DNA from: Cotesia glomerata
Lineage: Eukaryota; Arthropoda; Insecta; Hymenoptera; Braconidae
Length of the DNA: 64,000 nucleotides
Assembly: GCF_020080835.1 (NCBI RefSeq)
Contig: NC_058160.1
Span: forward strand, 20,075,152-20,139,151
Direction: 5' to 3'
A program made the translations under genes and the position numbers. Below are positions 21,936 through 34,477 of the stretch, piece after piece (positions within the stretch are counted from its first letter, which is position 1; the number at the start of each line of letters is the position of its first letter). The notes under the pieces were generated by a model. It saw only the letters and a list, made by a program, of their open reading frames with translations. It made no database searches and was not told where the DNA came from.

Positions 21936-24900
21936 TATCTATTCATATACATTGAAATGTTTTTTTAGTGTTTTTTCCATGCAATTATTTCGAATAAAGT
22001 ATCCAATAACGACTTAACATAAAAATAATCTTACTTTTGATCACCAGCATAAAAATACCCATTAATAAAAAATAGCAACTGACATACTTTCACATATTAC
22101 AGATAATAGATGTTGATCTGTTAATTTGCGTGTGCTTACCTTGTCAAAGTCATTTCAACTGTGATTAAGTACGAGTTGTTATTCACACAGCTCATCGGAC
22201 TTGTTATATACCATTGCAACATTTATTTATTTTTCTTCTTAATTAACTTCATGTTATGTCGTTGTTAAAAAATAAAACAAACTAATTGTAAATTCCGTCT
22301 GTAACAAGTCATTACAGAACGAAAAAACTTAATGAGGAGTTACAGGAAGAATTATGGAGGTCATTATTTATTACATTTCATGAAATAATAAAGACATTTT
22401 TACGCAATACCGTTTATCTAAATTTAATATATCATTAACGATAATAATGACACTAATCAGAATGACATTAATTCCAACTAATTAAAATTTTCAATAGAAA
22501 AAAAAACTGAATTATAACTCAAAACCAGTTATTAGTGTTAAGTATTATTCATTCTGTTTTACCATATCATTTACATTTTATTACCAACAGATGTTAAATT
22601 TTATTGCAGAAAACTAAATTATCTACACAGGCCGCAGTTGATATTTTCCACGAAGGATACGACTATATCTTTAGATATAACAAAGATCAGATTAGAACAC
22701 CTAGATGTCCTTGCTGACAAATTAGTATAGGATTTAAATGTTTGTGTAAAATTTCCCAGAGTATTTTCATTACTCTCGGCATTAGTTTGCTTTGTCATTC
22801 CCCAGAGAATAGGGGGCGAACCCTACAAAAATAGGCATAGCTTCGCAGATCACTGCATGAAATAATCACCCCTTATGCGTGCATTAATCGTAGTTTTTAT
22901 TTACGGTCGACACGCCATTTGTAAATCTTTTACTACAACTTCACCATTTTTCAAAAACAAAGCTCTAGTGATTTTTTTTTTTCGTATGAGAAGAAAAATT
23001 TAAAAAAAAAAGGTGAAAATTCGATATGAAGTTATTAGAGAAAGATGTTGATGCATAATAAATCCTAGCATACTGTTTTAACTCAACATTTTCACTGCCA
23101 ATTTCAAAACTAGAATTTTCACGAATTGAAAATTAAAAAAATAATGAAATATTTAAACAAAGTTTCTTAACTTACAATTTTGTCGCTGAGCGTTTTGATT
23201 ATTGATCTTTTAATAGAAAAAACTTATAGCCTCTGGGTAGTGCTTGACGGATGGTACCAACAATTTTTTGAAGCAATATTGCTAAAAATCATGAAATTTT
23301 TTGTATAACTTGAATGTTATTCTTTGTTAATCAAATGAAATAAATATACCACAAAAAAATATGCTATTCTTTAGAACTTTTGATATTCATTAATATTCAA
23401 TAATCTCTGATGAATAAGCATCATTATTTGAAATCAACAATATAGAATTCACAATAAATAAAAATGTTAAAATTTTACCTTTTTATATGAGAAATAGTTT
23501 AAGATACTGTGAGTGTAAGACACTATCAATATTTCAATTAAAATGACATGGAGAAAAATAAAACAATAGTTTCTAGAAAAGCAAAATATTTTTTTCTTCT
23601 TTTAAATACTACTTTTGAGCTCGAAATAAACAAGAACGCTATCACTTTTTGTCTTTAAAACTCTTAATTAATTAATTAATTAACAAATTGGAATTTGAAA
23701 ATCATAATTCTGAATGTTACCGATATTAATGAAGATAAATGAAGTCATTTATATAAAGACAGTAATAAAGGATATTTACGTGTGATAATTTGTGTAAGTT
23801 ATTATCTAGACATAGATAAGAATCTAATACAAACTCCAGATGTTTTTTTTGTTTTGTCATTTTATGCAGCTTATTTCTAACTAAGATGATAATGATAATA
23901 ATTATTATTAAATAGTTTTAATTTATTAAATAAAGTAAAATATATAAAATGTCTAGCATTGATGTTTAGTTCAGCAATAAAGAAAAAAAAATATAGCCTG
24001 CAACTAAGATCCGTAACATTTGAGGGGTGCTCATCGACCATCAGCGTGCATCTATGATTGTTTGAGAAAATTCTGTAGGGTCGCTGAGCCAACCCCATAG
24101 AACGAAGAGAGGGGCAGGCATCCCCTACTATGAAAACCTAACGATATCTCAAACTTTCCCAACACCACTGATCTCCACCCTATATTTTCTATTACTTTAT
24201 CGCTTGTACAAGTCCAAAATTTTTGGAAGTCCTACTATTACTATTATTGCGTCATATATTTCAATAACTTTTCTTTATTCAAATCATATACATCATAGAT
24301 TCGATTTTAGTTAAATAAATTACTGGGCAACAATATTAAAATTGAAAAGTATCAATTTGATAAGTTTTTTGAGATCTATACACAAAACATGTGAAAGTTT
24401 GATCTGCTATTTTCGGAATATTTAGTGGATAAAATTACTAACCCAAATTCGAAAGGGTAACGACCCCGAAATAAAAAAACAGCCTATGAAGGCAAACCAT
24501 TTAATTCATAGTTCTCTATTTAAAAAACCATTTTAATTTTAATTTTTTATTTTTTGTTTGTGAACTAAAACGAATCGTCGGTATACTCTTTGAATTTTGT
24601 TGCTCGGTGAAAACTGGATCTTCTTACTGTATACCTGCGCTTGTTAAAATGAAAAAAAATCCAACGAACGTACACATATATGCTCACGTTGCAATGTAGT
24701 TGTTGAATTTAATAGATGTGACGAGGGTACGATTAGAGTTGAAAATTACGCTTCTATTCACCTATAAAATTATTTCTTCTCATTTATTGTAATGTACACA
24801 TCTTCAAATTTTTTCTTTAAAATACCGATCTAAACCTGATTATATATCCACGAGAATGTGATCTGGAATGCCAGCTTGAAAAAAGAAACAGAAAAAATTT

Positions 24901-27074
24901 TTTAAGCTAATAGAAATAAGATATATGGACATACATGTATGCTTAGATCCGGATACACCCGTTTATGTAAACACTGTAAAAACAACTGTATTTTAGAATA
25001 AATAGTCGTTTCTACAAAATATATGAAGGCAAAAAAAAAACTAAATTCAAAATATTTTATGTGGAAAATACGAAAAATCCCATATTGTATTATCATTATT
25101 TTTTTTTTTTCATTATTAATGTTATTATTATTAGTATTTAATCTATTCAACCCCTCCTTCCTAATTCTTTTATTCAAGATGTTTATAAAAAATAATGCGT
25201 ATCCCTGTTGGCAACAGCTTCCGGGACGATGCGATGAGTTTGTGAGTTCAAGGCCACCTTAATTTCTAACCCCAAAAATTTTAGTAGTTTAATAACAGCC
25301 CTATCAAATTCTTAGAAAATTCTCTTCTGTATATATTTGTGTTTTCGAATAGTTTTTTTAAGTACCTGCGTCTATTGAGTTTTATATTTGTAAAGATACC
25401 TTTCAAAGGTATGCAGTCCTGTGAGAAATTTGATTTCTTTCCAAGTAAGCTTAAATTGTCAGGATTTATTAGTTCATGAATAGAATTTTCGCTTTCAACG
25501 GTTAAAAAAAATTCGTACGATTTTAAGAAAACAGGGAGTGAAAACCATGGATAGCCATTCAGCCATTTATCTAAATCGGCTTGCACTGCTATGCTGTTAA
25601 GTACATAGTTTTAACTATGCTCGACGAACACTAAATACAAAGGCCTCGCTTCTACGAATTCATAGGCGTAGAATCTACTTTTTAAAACAATTATAAAAAT
25701 TTCATGCGAAACAATAAGGTTGTCCATATTTTTTCTTTTATCTTATTAACCATTAATTGAAAGACAGTTTTAAATGCAAGGTACATTAATTTATAACATA
25801 ATTTATAGCTTATGATTGTTCATAAAAATTTGTACACATGAATCTTAAAGATTTACTAGAACAGAAATGAACTAAGTTTCTGTAAGTCAAATTTTTACGA
25901 CCTACATAACATTAAGTAGCGTATTTGAATCCAAAGTTAAGTAACAGTTGTAAATTATAAAAAATAAGAAAAGAAGTATACCGGATAAAAGCATAAACAT
26001 AGAGCGACATGAAAGAATGAGGAAGAAAAACTCATATGAATTAGACACGTAGAAACAGAAAGGAAAAAAAAATTTCCGATCCGTAAAAGTAAATGCAACC
26101 CCTCGTTGAGGGTTAGTGAATTCGAAGGGGTGCGGTGGTTCGCGCGCTTATCATTTTACCCCTCTGTGCGTTGTCAATTGGTCGTCGCATCGTCAGCCAT
26201 CTTGGTTAATGGGCGTGCCTCGACGTTAACGCAGGGGTGACTCACCTCTGGTTGACGAAGAGTCTACGCCATTCTATGACAGTATATCGTCCTTCACTTT
26301 CCCTCGCTTTCACCCACTACTTCTATTCGCTCCTTATTCACTTCTTAGTAATATATAGTTTTTTTGTTATTACAAAAATATGCATGCCTTAGATTATATT
26401 AAAACTCATACGTAATGAAAATTTCTATAGCCGTCTTTAAAAATTATAACTTGGTAATCAACGAGCCTAATTCTGTTGAGATTAAAGTCTTTCAGCGAAG
26501 CTTAGCTATCCTTGTCGCACCTGCCGGAAATTTAATGTTCATCTAAACCCTCCTTATATTTCACCCTTTTTTCTATTTCCATTCTCTAGGTTCCCGTTTC
26601 CTTTCTTTGTTCTCAGCTCTAGTTTTGGATCTTTTTGGTTCTATACTTCGTACGATATTCCCGCGATTTTCTATGCATTCATTTTATCTTAAATCTTAGA
26701 TTCATATTTTATACATCGTTAGCATAATCTTATGTTGTAAAATATATATATATATTATTCCAAAATATTCAAACGTTTTTAGTTTTTGCATGTACTTTTA
26801 AATTTTGTTTTTTTTCGTGAATAATATTTTCATTAATTCATATTTACATTTGATATTATCGTTTTGAACAATTTCATAACGTGTACAAACATTTTCAAAG
26901 AAACAAATAATACATTAATAAGTGTAGCGAAAGATGTTTTCGATAAATGGCGCCATCTAGTTGAATATAACAAATCGAGCGCATACGTTCAATGATAAAC
27001 ACTGCATTCAAAAATACCAATTTTTTCTGTTAAATTATTTCCTAGTTCATCGTAGATTTTATTTGAGTCTTTTA
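21936..27074. other. Long intergenic stretch, no convincing gene
   Basis: About 5 kb, mostly unique AT-rich DNA. A 101-codon minus frame at 25281-25586 (start QADLDKWLNG) is faintly like the LQADLD segment of reverse transcriptases but lacks supporting motifs. Local GC-richer patches occur at 22790-22920, 24000-24180 and 26090-26340. The first two have no recognised feature. Confidence 0.5.
26090..26340. promoter_or_regulatory. GC-rich promoter-like island
   Basis: An island of clearly higher GC than its surroundings. It contains an inverted CCAAT box (ATTGG, 26177-26181), a YY1/Pho-like site (AGCCATCTTGG, 26195-26205) and several CpGs, followed by a pyrimidine-rich stretch. This is the look of a TATA-less promoter, but no gene is attached on either strand within the window. 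Confidence 0.3.
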
Positions 27075-27342
27075 CACTGATAATAGGATTTATTTCTATT
27101 AAAAAATATTTGTTAATAGCTAACAAATCATTTATTAGAGACCACTTTTTAGTATTAAACAAATATTTTTTAGTATTTAAAATGATTTATTTGTATTTAA
27201 TAAATCTGATATTCATTTATTAAATATTAATAAATCTTTTTAAATACTAAGAAATATTTGTTGACTAAAAAGTGGTCTCTCATAAATGATTTGTTAAATA
27301 TTAACAAATATTTTTAACTATAAACAAATCCTTCTATCAGTG
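27075..27342. mobile_element. MITE with CACTGATA ends
   Basis: A 268-base palindromic element with TA on both sides. Ends CACTGATAATAGGATTTATT and AACAAATCCTTCTATCAGTG; the interior contains mirrored GAGACCACTTTTTAGT and ACTAAAAAGTGGTCTC. The arms pair over most of the length. Non-coding; a Tc1/mariner-type TA target is likely. Confidence 0.75.
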
Positions 27343-28389
27343 TAATCTTTGATTAGCTGATTCGAAGCGGATGACCTGATTAAGTGAATGATTACATTAA
27401 GAAAATAACTTACACATATGTGACTAGAAAAACTTATTAAAAAAGTTTCAAGACTGAAATCAATATGAGAAAATATATTAAATAAGATTTATATTAAAAG
27501 TAAGTTGAAACAATCTTTTAATCATAGTAAGATTAACTAAAATTGATTGAAAATTCGATAAGCACAAAAAACTTCTAAATCTGGGATGATTTTGTCACAT
27601 AGTATTTTTCTATACAATACTTTAACTACAACTAGTACGAATAGTGTCAAGACAAAAATGTGCTGTTGGCTGCACGAGCTGAAACTCAAGAGTAACATTT
27701 CATACGCGATTCTTGTCACTATTTGTACGAATCAGCCACAATGTCTTTTGTAACACAGGAAAAGTACACTTGGTCATATGTCAGCAGATAGTATCTTTTG
27801 TTTCACGTTTTTAATTGGAAAATTTAAAAACAAAAAAATATATTATTCATTGATAATTTTATTGAAGAACTCATCGGTTAAACCAATGAATACTTATTCA
27901 TAGAATATACTACTCAATCTATGAGCATGCGCAAACACACTACCCCTGATGCATCAGGTCTTACTTATTCAATCAGTGAGGTTTTCCTGGAGAACCAGAG
28001 AAGTTCATTGATTTTATTTTAGAAAAGTTTATTTTTCTTACATTTCAATTTCTTTTATTCATATCACAAATAACATAATTCGAATCGTTACGTTGAAATT
28101 AAAAATTCTGAAGGACTTGAAATGACGTCACTTGTTCGAGGTTATGATATATTTTCAACTGAACCTCCTCGGAATATCTAATCTTGATATGTACTTTCGC
28201 ATAACAAAGTATAATCATACTTTATGGATACACACCACAAACTGAAAATCGAGACATCACTCAACTATCAGAATTCCTACCTTTTCTCAAATATATCAAT
28301 TTCACGAAAATGATTTTTTCACGATCATGATTTTTTTCAGAGATAGCTATGTTTTCAGAGATAGCTCTGAACTCAAATAGATAGCTGCT
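27343..28389. other. Intergenic DNA
   Basis: Unique AT-rich sequence. No gene, repeat or RNA gene recognised. Confidence 0.5.
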
Positions 28390-29639
28390 CTGTTCTTTTA
28401 AACTCTTCGAGCTCAAAAGTCTGATAGCAGTTTCATAGAACACTATTTTTTGAATTTTCAAACCGCAATAACTTTTGAATGAATTAACCGATTTTCTCGC
28501 GGTTTATGGCTTGCAACGCAGTTTTTTGAGTTCTTTGAAGAATCTTCAAGCGCAAACTGGTCAGACTGAAAATTTCATAGCAATTTTGTAAAAAACATTT
28601 TTAACTTCCCTCTGAGAAAATCGAAGATTTTCAAAAATCGGGAAGTTATTGGTTTTACCCCATTTTGAAAAAATTGAGTTTTCACTAGATCTCGACGTTT
28701 CAAGGTCTCAGGAAGCTTCCCTGACTACCCCCGCGATGGTATCTGTACGTCTGTGTGTAAACCTCTTATAACTCCTGAACGGCTTGACCAATTTGATCGC
28801 AGTTGGTGTCATTCGAAAGGAGTTCGCCAAACTTAGATTTCCTGTAAGTTGGAACCAATTCGGACCGGTAAATTTCGAGAAATTGCAAAAAATGTGAAAC
28901 AAAAAGTTGTTTTTTTTTTTTCATTTTTTCAAAATATCTCCGAATTGGCTGAACCGATCGACCTCAAAAACTAATCAACTTTTAACCTTGAAAACCCACA
29001 TCGTTCGCCACCAAGTGCGTCAGAATCGGTTGATGCGTTCGTGAGATATCGTTGTCGAAAAAAGTGTTTTTTTTGTAATAACTCCGAAATGTTTCACCAG
29101 ATCAATTTATTTGCCTTAAATTTTTTACAGAGCTCTAAAAACTACATCGATTGTCGCCAACCGCGTGAAAATCGGTTGATTCATGCAAAAGTTATTACGG
29201 TTTGAAAATTTAAAAAATAGTGTTTTATCAAACTTCTATCAAAAACATCATAAGTGCAATTGTAAGCGCCTGGATATGAAATTAGCAGGAAGTTGCAGGG
29301 ATGGCCTTTAGGGTTAACTGGTTTCCTAATTTTTTTTAATTTTTTTCGACAACGATATCTCACGAACGAATCAACCGATTTTAACCGGGCTATGGTGGCC
29401 ATCGGCGTGGTTTTTCGAGGTTAAGAGCTGATTAGTTTTTGGAATCGATCGATCAAGCCGTTCAGTAAATATTTAAAAAAAAAGAATTTTTAGAAATTTC
29501 ATTTTTGAGATTTCTCAAAATTTATCGACTCGAATTTTTTGAACTAGTATTAAAAATCTAAGGGCCACGGAACTTTTTGGAACGCCGCTTATTTGAATCG
29601 AACCGGATGATCCGTTCAATAGTTATGCGAGATTTACAT

Positions 29640-29683
<44 letters not shown>

Positions 29684-29841
29684 GCGCGCGTGCGCGGTGA
29701 CATCATCGCGGAAATAGTCCGAGAAGCTTTCTAGGACCACAAAACGTCGAGATCTGATGGAAACTCGATTTTCAAAAATCGGGGTAAAAACAATAACTTC
29801 CTGATTTTTGAAAATTTTCAATTATTTTTAGCGATAAGTTC
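28390..29841 (-). repeat. ACTTCCCG-family copy interrupted by another member
   Basis: The outer copy is reverse-oriented. It runs from a worn GAGCTC region at 28400 up to 28600, then resumes at 29328 (TTTTTCGACAACGATATCTC), passes an AC tract at 29640-29690 and ends with an A-end at about 29841. The undisturbed arrangement is seen at 20340-20405, which shows that 28601-29327 is an insert. Confidence 0.75.
28601..29327 (+). repeat. ACTTCCCG-family copy nested in another copy
   Basis: Complete forward copy: A-end TTAACTTCCCTCTGAG at 28601, mirrored ATCGGGAAGTTATTGG, a very short microsatellite site (GTCTGTGTGTAAACC), the conserved body, and the B-end GCAGGAAGTTGCAGGG...GGTTTCC at 29327. It sits inside a reverse-oriented copy, which defines both of its ends. 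Confidence 0.8.
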
Positions 29842-30220
29842 AAAAAGGTAACCATTCTTAAGGCGATTTCCTATTCTTTTCCCATTATTTATAATCCTAT
29901 AGAAGGACTAGTTATTGGCTACCTCAAAAAAATTAGACTAAAATCAATCAATTTCATTTTCTTAATTTGAACCTTAATATTATCTATAATTAAGAACAAA
30001 AATACATTCAAGATGCTTATATTTATTGTTATTGATAATCGATAACCTATATTCAACGATTTTGATGACATGAAAAAGAATGATTGACCATTTCAGCTAT
30101 TTTTCAAACTTCTTGCTATTTTTACATTAAAACCACGCATGAAAAAATAAAAATATATATAAATAACGTATATTTCAACAGTTATTTTTTTGCGCTAAAG
30201 ATATACGCGGAGAAAAAAAA
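29842..30220. other. Intergenic DNA
   Basis: AT-rich spacer with no recognised feature. Confidence 0.5.
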
Positions 30221-30446
30221 CAGCACTGATTATTATTTATACAGTACGCAGTAATATTTTAGGAAAAGTTGAGGTTAAAATGCTTGAGACAGTAGGGGGC
30301 GCTGTATACAAACTAACGACTGATGTCTGCACTTCACTGAGTCTTGCGCTGGCACTAATCAGTTGTGTGTCACACAGCACTCTCTACTGTCTTTGAAAAT
30401 TTTTCCTAAACACTACTGAATACTGTACGAAACAGTAATCATTGCA
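30221..30446. mobile_element. MITE with imperfect 85-base inverted ends
   Basis: The left arm (CAGCACTGATTATTATTTAT, TACAGTACGCAGTA, TAGGAAAA, GACAGTAGGGGGCGCTGT) mirrors the right arm (ACAGCACTCTCTACTGTC, TTTTTCCTAAACACTACTG, TACTGTACG) with mismatches. It lies directly before a 5'-truncated ACTTCCCG-family copy. Non-coding. Confidence 0.55.
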
Positions 30447-31425
30447 TATGTATGTAAACCTCATAACTTTTGAACGGCTCGGCCGATCGGATCGAAATAG
30501 GTGGCGATCCAAAGAATATCATTGCCATTAAATTTCGTGAAAATTTAAATCGATTCGGTTTGCTAGATTTTGAGAAATTTCAAAAATAAAATTTCCAAAA
30601 AATCGTTTTCTTGAAATAACTTCTAAACGGCTTTACCGATCAATTCCAAAAACATCAGCTCTTAAGCTTGAAAAACCACGTCGATTGCCACCAGTTCCAT
30701 CAAAATCGGTTGATTCGTTCGAGAGTTATCGAAAACGAAAAATTTCGAAAAAAGTGTTTTTTTCACATAAATTCGAGATTTCTTTTTGGATAATTTTTGA
30801 AAAAATGGAATAATTATTAGAGAACAAAAAATCACGTCGATCGCCACCAAGACGTGAAGATTGGTTGATTGGTTCGTGAGTTATCGTTGTCGAAAAAATT
30901 CGGAAAAAGTGAATTTATCAAATTTCTCTAAGATTTTTGGTTCGATCAGTTTGTATTCAAATGTATAACATAGATTCTGAAAAAGTGCGTGGAATACTGC
31001 CAACCGCGTGAAAATCGATTCATTTATTTAGAAATTATTGCAGTTTGAAAATTCAAAAAGTAAGGTAAAAGCCCCAATAGATGATCATGTACCAGTATAT
31101 GATCACTCCATGTATTTGTATACCTATATTTATGAATATAGATATACAAATACATGGAGTGATCATATACTGGTACGTGATCATCTATTGGGGCTTTTAC
31201 CTTACTGTTTTATTAAACTCCTATCAGCCTTTTGAGCTCGAAGAGCTCAAAAGCATACAAAAGCTATTTCTTTGAGCTCGGAGAGCTCAAAATAACACAC
31301 AAATTGTATTTTTGAGCTCGAAGAGCTCAGAAACGTCATAAGTACAATTTCAAGCGTTTAGGTATGGAATTGGCGGGAAGTTGCAGGGATGGCCTTTAGG
31401 GTCAACCGTTTTCCAGATTTTTTAT
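30447..31425 (+). repeat. ACTTCCCG-family copy lacking the A-end
   Basis: Begins just after the microsatellite position (GTATGTAAACCTCATAAC), runs through the conserved body, has three GAGCTC-type palindromes at 31210-31335 and ends GGGAAGTTGCAGGGATGG...GGGTCAACCGTTTTCC. A palindromic element is inserted at 31063-31202. Confidence 0.8.
31063..31202. repeat. Near-perfect hairpin element with TA duplication
   Basis: A 140-base foldback. AGGTAAAAGCCCCAATAG at one end is exactly mirrored at the other, and the arms pair almost without error to a short AT loop near 31130. TA flanks both sides (31061-31062 and 31203-31204). Sister copies of the host repeat (for example near 39740) lack it, which gives an empty site. 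Confidence 0.85.
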
Positions 31426-33228
31426 AAATTAATTCAAATGTTAACTGTCCAAAAACGGTGCTAATGTGGGCAAAAACGATACTTCTACCCTAATTTGTAT
31501 TGTCTAATGACTCGTTAGAAAAAAATAATCAATATTATACTCAGATTTTGAATTACTCTAAGACAGGTTGACAAATATTGCAGTAGAAGGCTTTATCGAC
31601 ATCATTCCAGTAACGCTTTTTAGGTAATATATAACGAACGGAAATACAATTAGTAAGATATGATTACAATCAATACATTAATTGGTTATTTTAGATAGTT
31701 GTGCCAACACATGATTTATTGATTCAACAATCCATACATTTTTAAAAACTTTATGACCACGATTCAATCATAATTAACAATTAATATAATTTGTTTTGAG
31801 TTAAATATTAATCATAAGCTCTCCGATAAAATTAATAATTTTAATTTTATCGTAAATTCAATGAATTTGTAGTAAAAAAACCCTTATCAAAAAATTTGAC
31901 AGTACTTTTCGTCTTACAAAAATTGATCATTTATACAATGTAGATTTACAAAGAAAGGTTCAATTATACTGAATGAGAATATCTAAATAAAATTTTCAAT
32001 TTTTTCATGTTATAAAGTAAATATTAGAATATATTTATCTTCAAGTCATAGCATAGAAGCAACGTAGATGCTCGCTAGATGTCCTTACCGAACTGTTTGA
32101 ATATCTTTGACTTTCAAATTTAATTGAGTGTTACGTTAAGTTAGCATGAATGCATAATTTTTATATCATTAACATCAAATTACAAACAAAAATGTTTGTT
32201 TGTTTGTGAGGTGATTAATAAACATCAATACGATTCAACAAATTTTATTGTATATAGAAATCGAAAAGTTGTATAAATCTTTCAAAAGACAAATAGTAAT
32301 TAAAATTAATTTTTCTTCAATTGATAACTCCAATAACCAGACCTAGCTGATTAAGTTTTGTAAAATATTCGATTCTAATATACAAGTAGACAAAACGATC
32401 ATTCAACAGCTGTTGCTTTCAAAACTTATCAAACTTACCATTTCCCTATGACAGCTGCTCTAGAATCGATTTACTGGAAATAATAAAATATATTTCTAAC
32501 TATTAGAGTCCAAACATTATTTAACAGTGAATATCTATGTATTCCAAATACTAAGTAAATTATGTGTTGTATATGTGTAATGTAAATTTATTTTTATTAT
32601 TAGCACTTCTGCTATATCTGAATACATTATTTAACGTTAATTAATTCAACACTATTTCACTCCGATACATTCTTGAATAAAATCCCAGAAATTTATTTCT
32701 ATCTCATTTTTGTATCGATGAAATCTACATCACTTTCAAATAATATTATCTTCTTTCTTTTTTATTGTTGGAAGTACCTACTTCAAAGTATGTTATGTAA
32801 TTATTTACTTCAAAAAACATGTGCATTTTGTTGCTTCTATCGTTTTGATAATATCATAGAATATACAATGTTACCAATTAAATTTAGTTTCCACTGTTAT
32901 CTTAGATGTTTTTGGTTAAATATTTGGCTTGACAGAGAATATGAGCATGCAATCTAATTAAAAGCTTCGACATAATAAAAAAATTAATTTGATTCAAGAA
33001 AAAAAAATCTTAAGACACGAAAATCATTTTGAAAAAGATTATCTTGAATGAAGCAGAAAAATTCTCTATATACTTGTAATAATACTTTCTTAAAAAATTT
33101 AGAAACGTAACTTTTTTTTAAGCATGTAGACCAGAGTGATCTCTCACTCAACGAATCTTTCTTAGCGTCAGAAAATTTAACTTAATTCAAGAATTTTTTC
33201 TACTTTGTTCAAGATAATCTAACTTTTA
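31426..33228. other. Intergenic DNA
   Basis: About 1.8 kb of AT-rich DNA. Near 32975-33225 there are TTGATTCAAG-type motifs like those of the AAGTTAA MITEs, perhaps a decayed member. A 94-codon frame at 32673-32957 has no ATG at its start and no domain. Confidence 0.5.
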
Positions 33229-33785
33229 ACCTCTCGTTTTGAAAATTAAAAATTTAATTTTCAAAAGAAGAAAGTTATAGATTTTGGTCCGATTTTGAGA
33301 ATGCGAGTTTTCATCAGATCTCTACGTTTCGAAGTCCTAGGAAGCCGTTGCAACTATTTTCGGCTGGACGTCCAGCCGTGTGTTTGTGTGTGTGGATATA
33401 TGTATGTATGCATGTATTTATTTATTTATGTATGTATGTATGTATGTATGTAAATAAAATTTTGTCGTACGATATCTTTAGAACGAATTAACCGATCAAG
33501 ATGAACAACACGGCGTTCAAAAGTGTTCATCGAGACTTCGAGCTGATTAGATTTTGAAGTCAATTGATCGAGCCGCTTCAAAGATATTCAAAAAATAAGA
33601 ACCAAAAAAAATTTTTTTTTAATTTTTAAATAATTGTTTTTTAACATAACTTTTAAATTATTGAGCTTAATGTTGAGCTTGATGAGCTAAAAAATCAACC
33701 AAGTGTAAGATTTTCGAGCATTTCAAGCTTGAGAAAAGCGGTAAGTTCTAGAGATGGCCTGCTGGTCAATCGTTTTTCAGAGTTT
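33229..33785 (+). repeat. Degenerate ACTTCCCG-family copy
   Basis: Worn A-end (AAATTTAATTTTCAAAAG), conserved CATCAGATCTCTACGTTTCG, a (TATG)n microsatellite at 33400-33450, and a B-end remnant GATGGCCTGCTGGTCAATCG at about 33755. Confidence 0.65.
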
Positions 33786-34060
33786 TCAAAATGATTTTCT
33801 CAATTTAAGATTTTTTTCTTGATTGAAGTTGATATTTCTGTCAGTGAAATAGTACACAGAAAAAAAAATTTACTCGAATAGCAAGTATTATAGTAAATAG
33901 TAAATAATTTTGGAGAACTTCATCTTGATTTGGGTAGAAAAATTCTTAAACTCAGAAACTTTACTTGATTCAAGAATTTTTCGTCTTGAATAACGACATT
34001 GAAACTTTTAAAAATTATTTTCTTGGTTCAAAAATTTTTCTCTTGATTTAATTTAGTTTT
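33786..34060. other. Possible decayed MITE
   Basis: Contains CAGTGAAATAGTACACAG near 33842 and several TTGATTCAAGAA / TTCTTGGTTC motifs of the AAGTTAA MITE type. Clear termini were not found. Confidence 0.35.
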
Positions 34061-34477
34061 TTAACTTCCCGCTAAGAAAATTAAAGATTTTAAAAAATCG
34101 GGAAGTTATTGGTTTTACCCCGTTTTGCAAAAATTGAGTTTTCATCAGATCTCGACGATTGAAGGTCACAGGAAGCTTCTCTGACTATCCCCGCGGAGGT
34201 GTCACTATGTGTGTGTGTTTTTTTTTTTTTTTTTTTTTTTTAGGGGGGGGAATCCTTTTTTACGGATTCTAGGCATAGCTGTTTCGCCTGGATATGTGAC
34301 GACTCAACGCAGCGTCATACTAAAACTCGACGCTAACGCCCCTACTTACTAAACCCTAAACCCCTTTTCCTCTTTCCTCTAATCTCTAATATGAACCGCC
34401 GTCAGGCATTACATCGTGAAGGGAGGAACTAGCTACCGCTCTTCCTTCTGGTGACTAAGGTGTTAACTTCCTTCTTT

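Noticed and set aside
25281..25586. 101-codon minus frame beginning QADLDKWLNG
   Set aside because: A faint resemblance to an RT segment, but no YxDD or neighbouring RT motifs and no zinc motif; too weak to call a LINE remnant.
32673..32957. 94-codon plus frame
   Set aside because: No ATG at its start, hydrophobic AT-driven composition, no domain or splice context.
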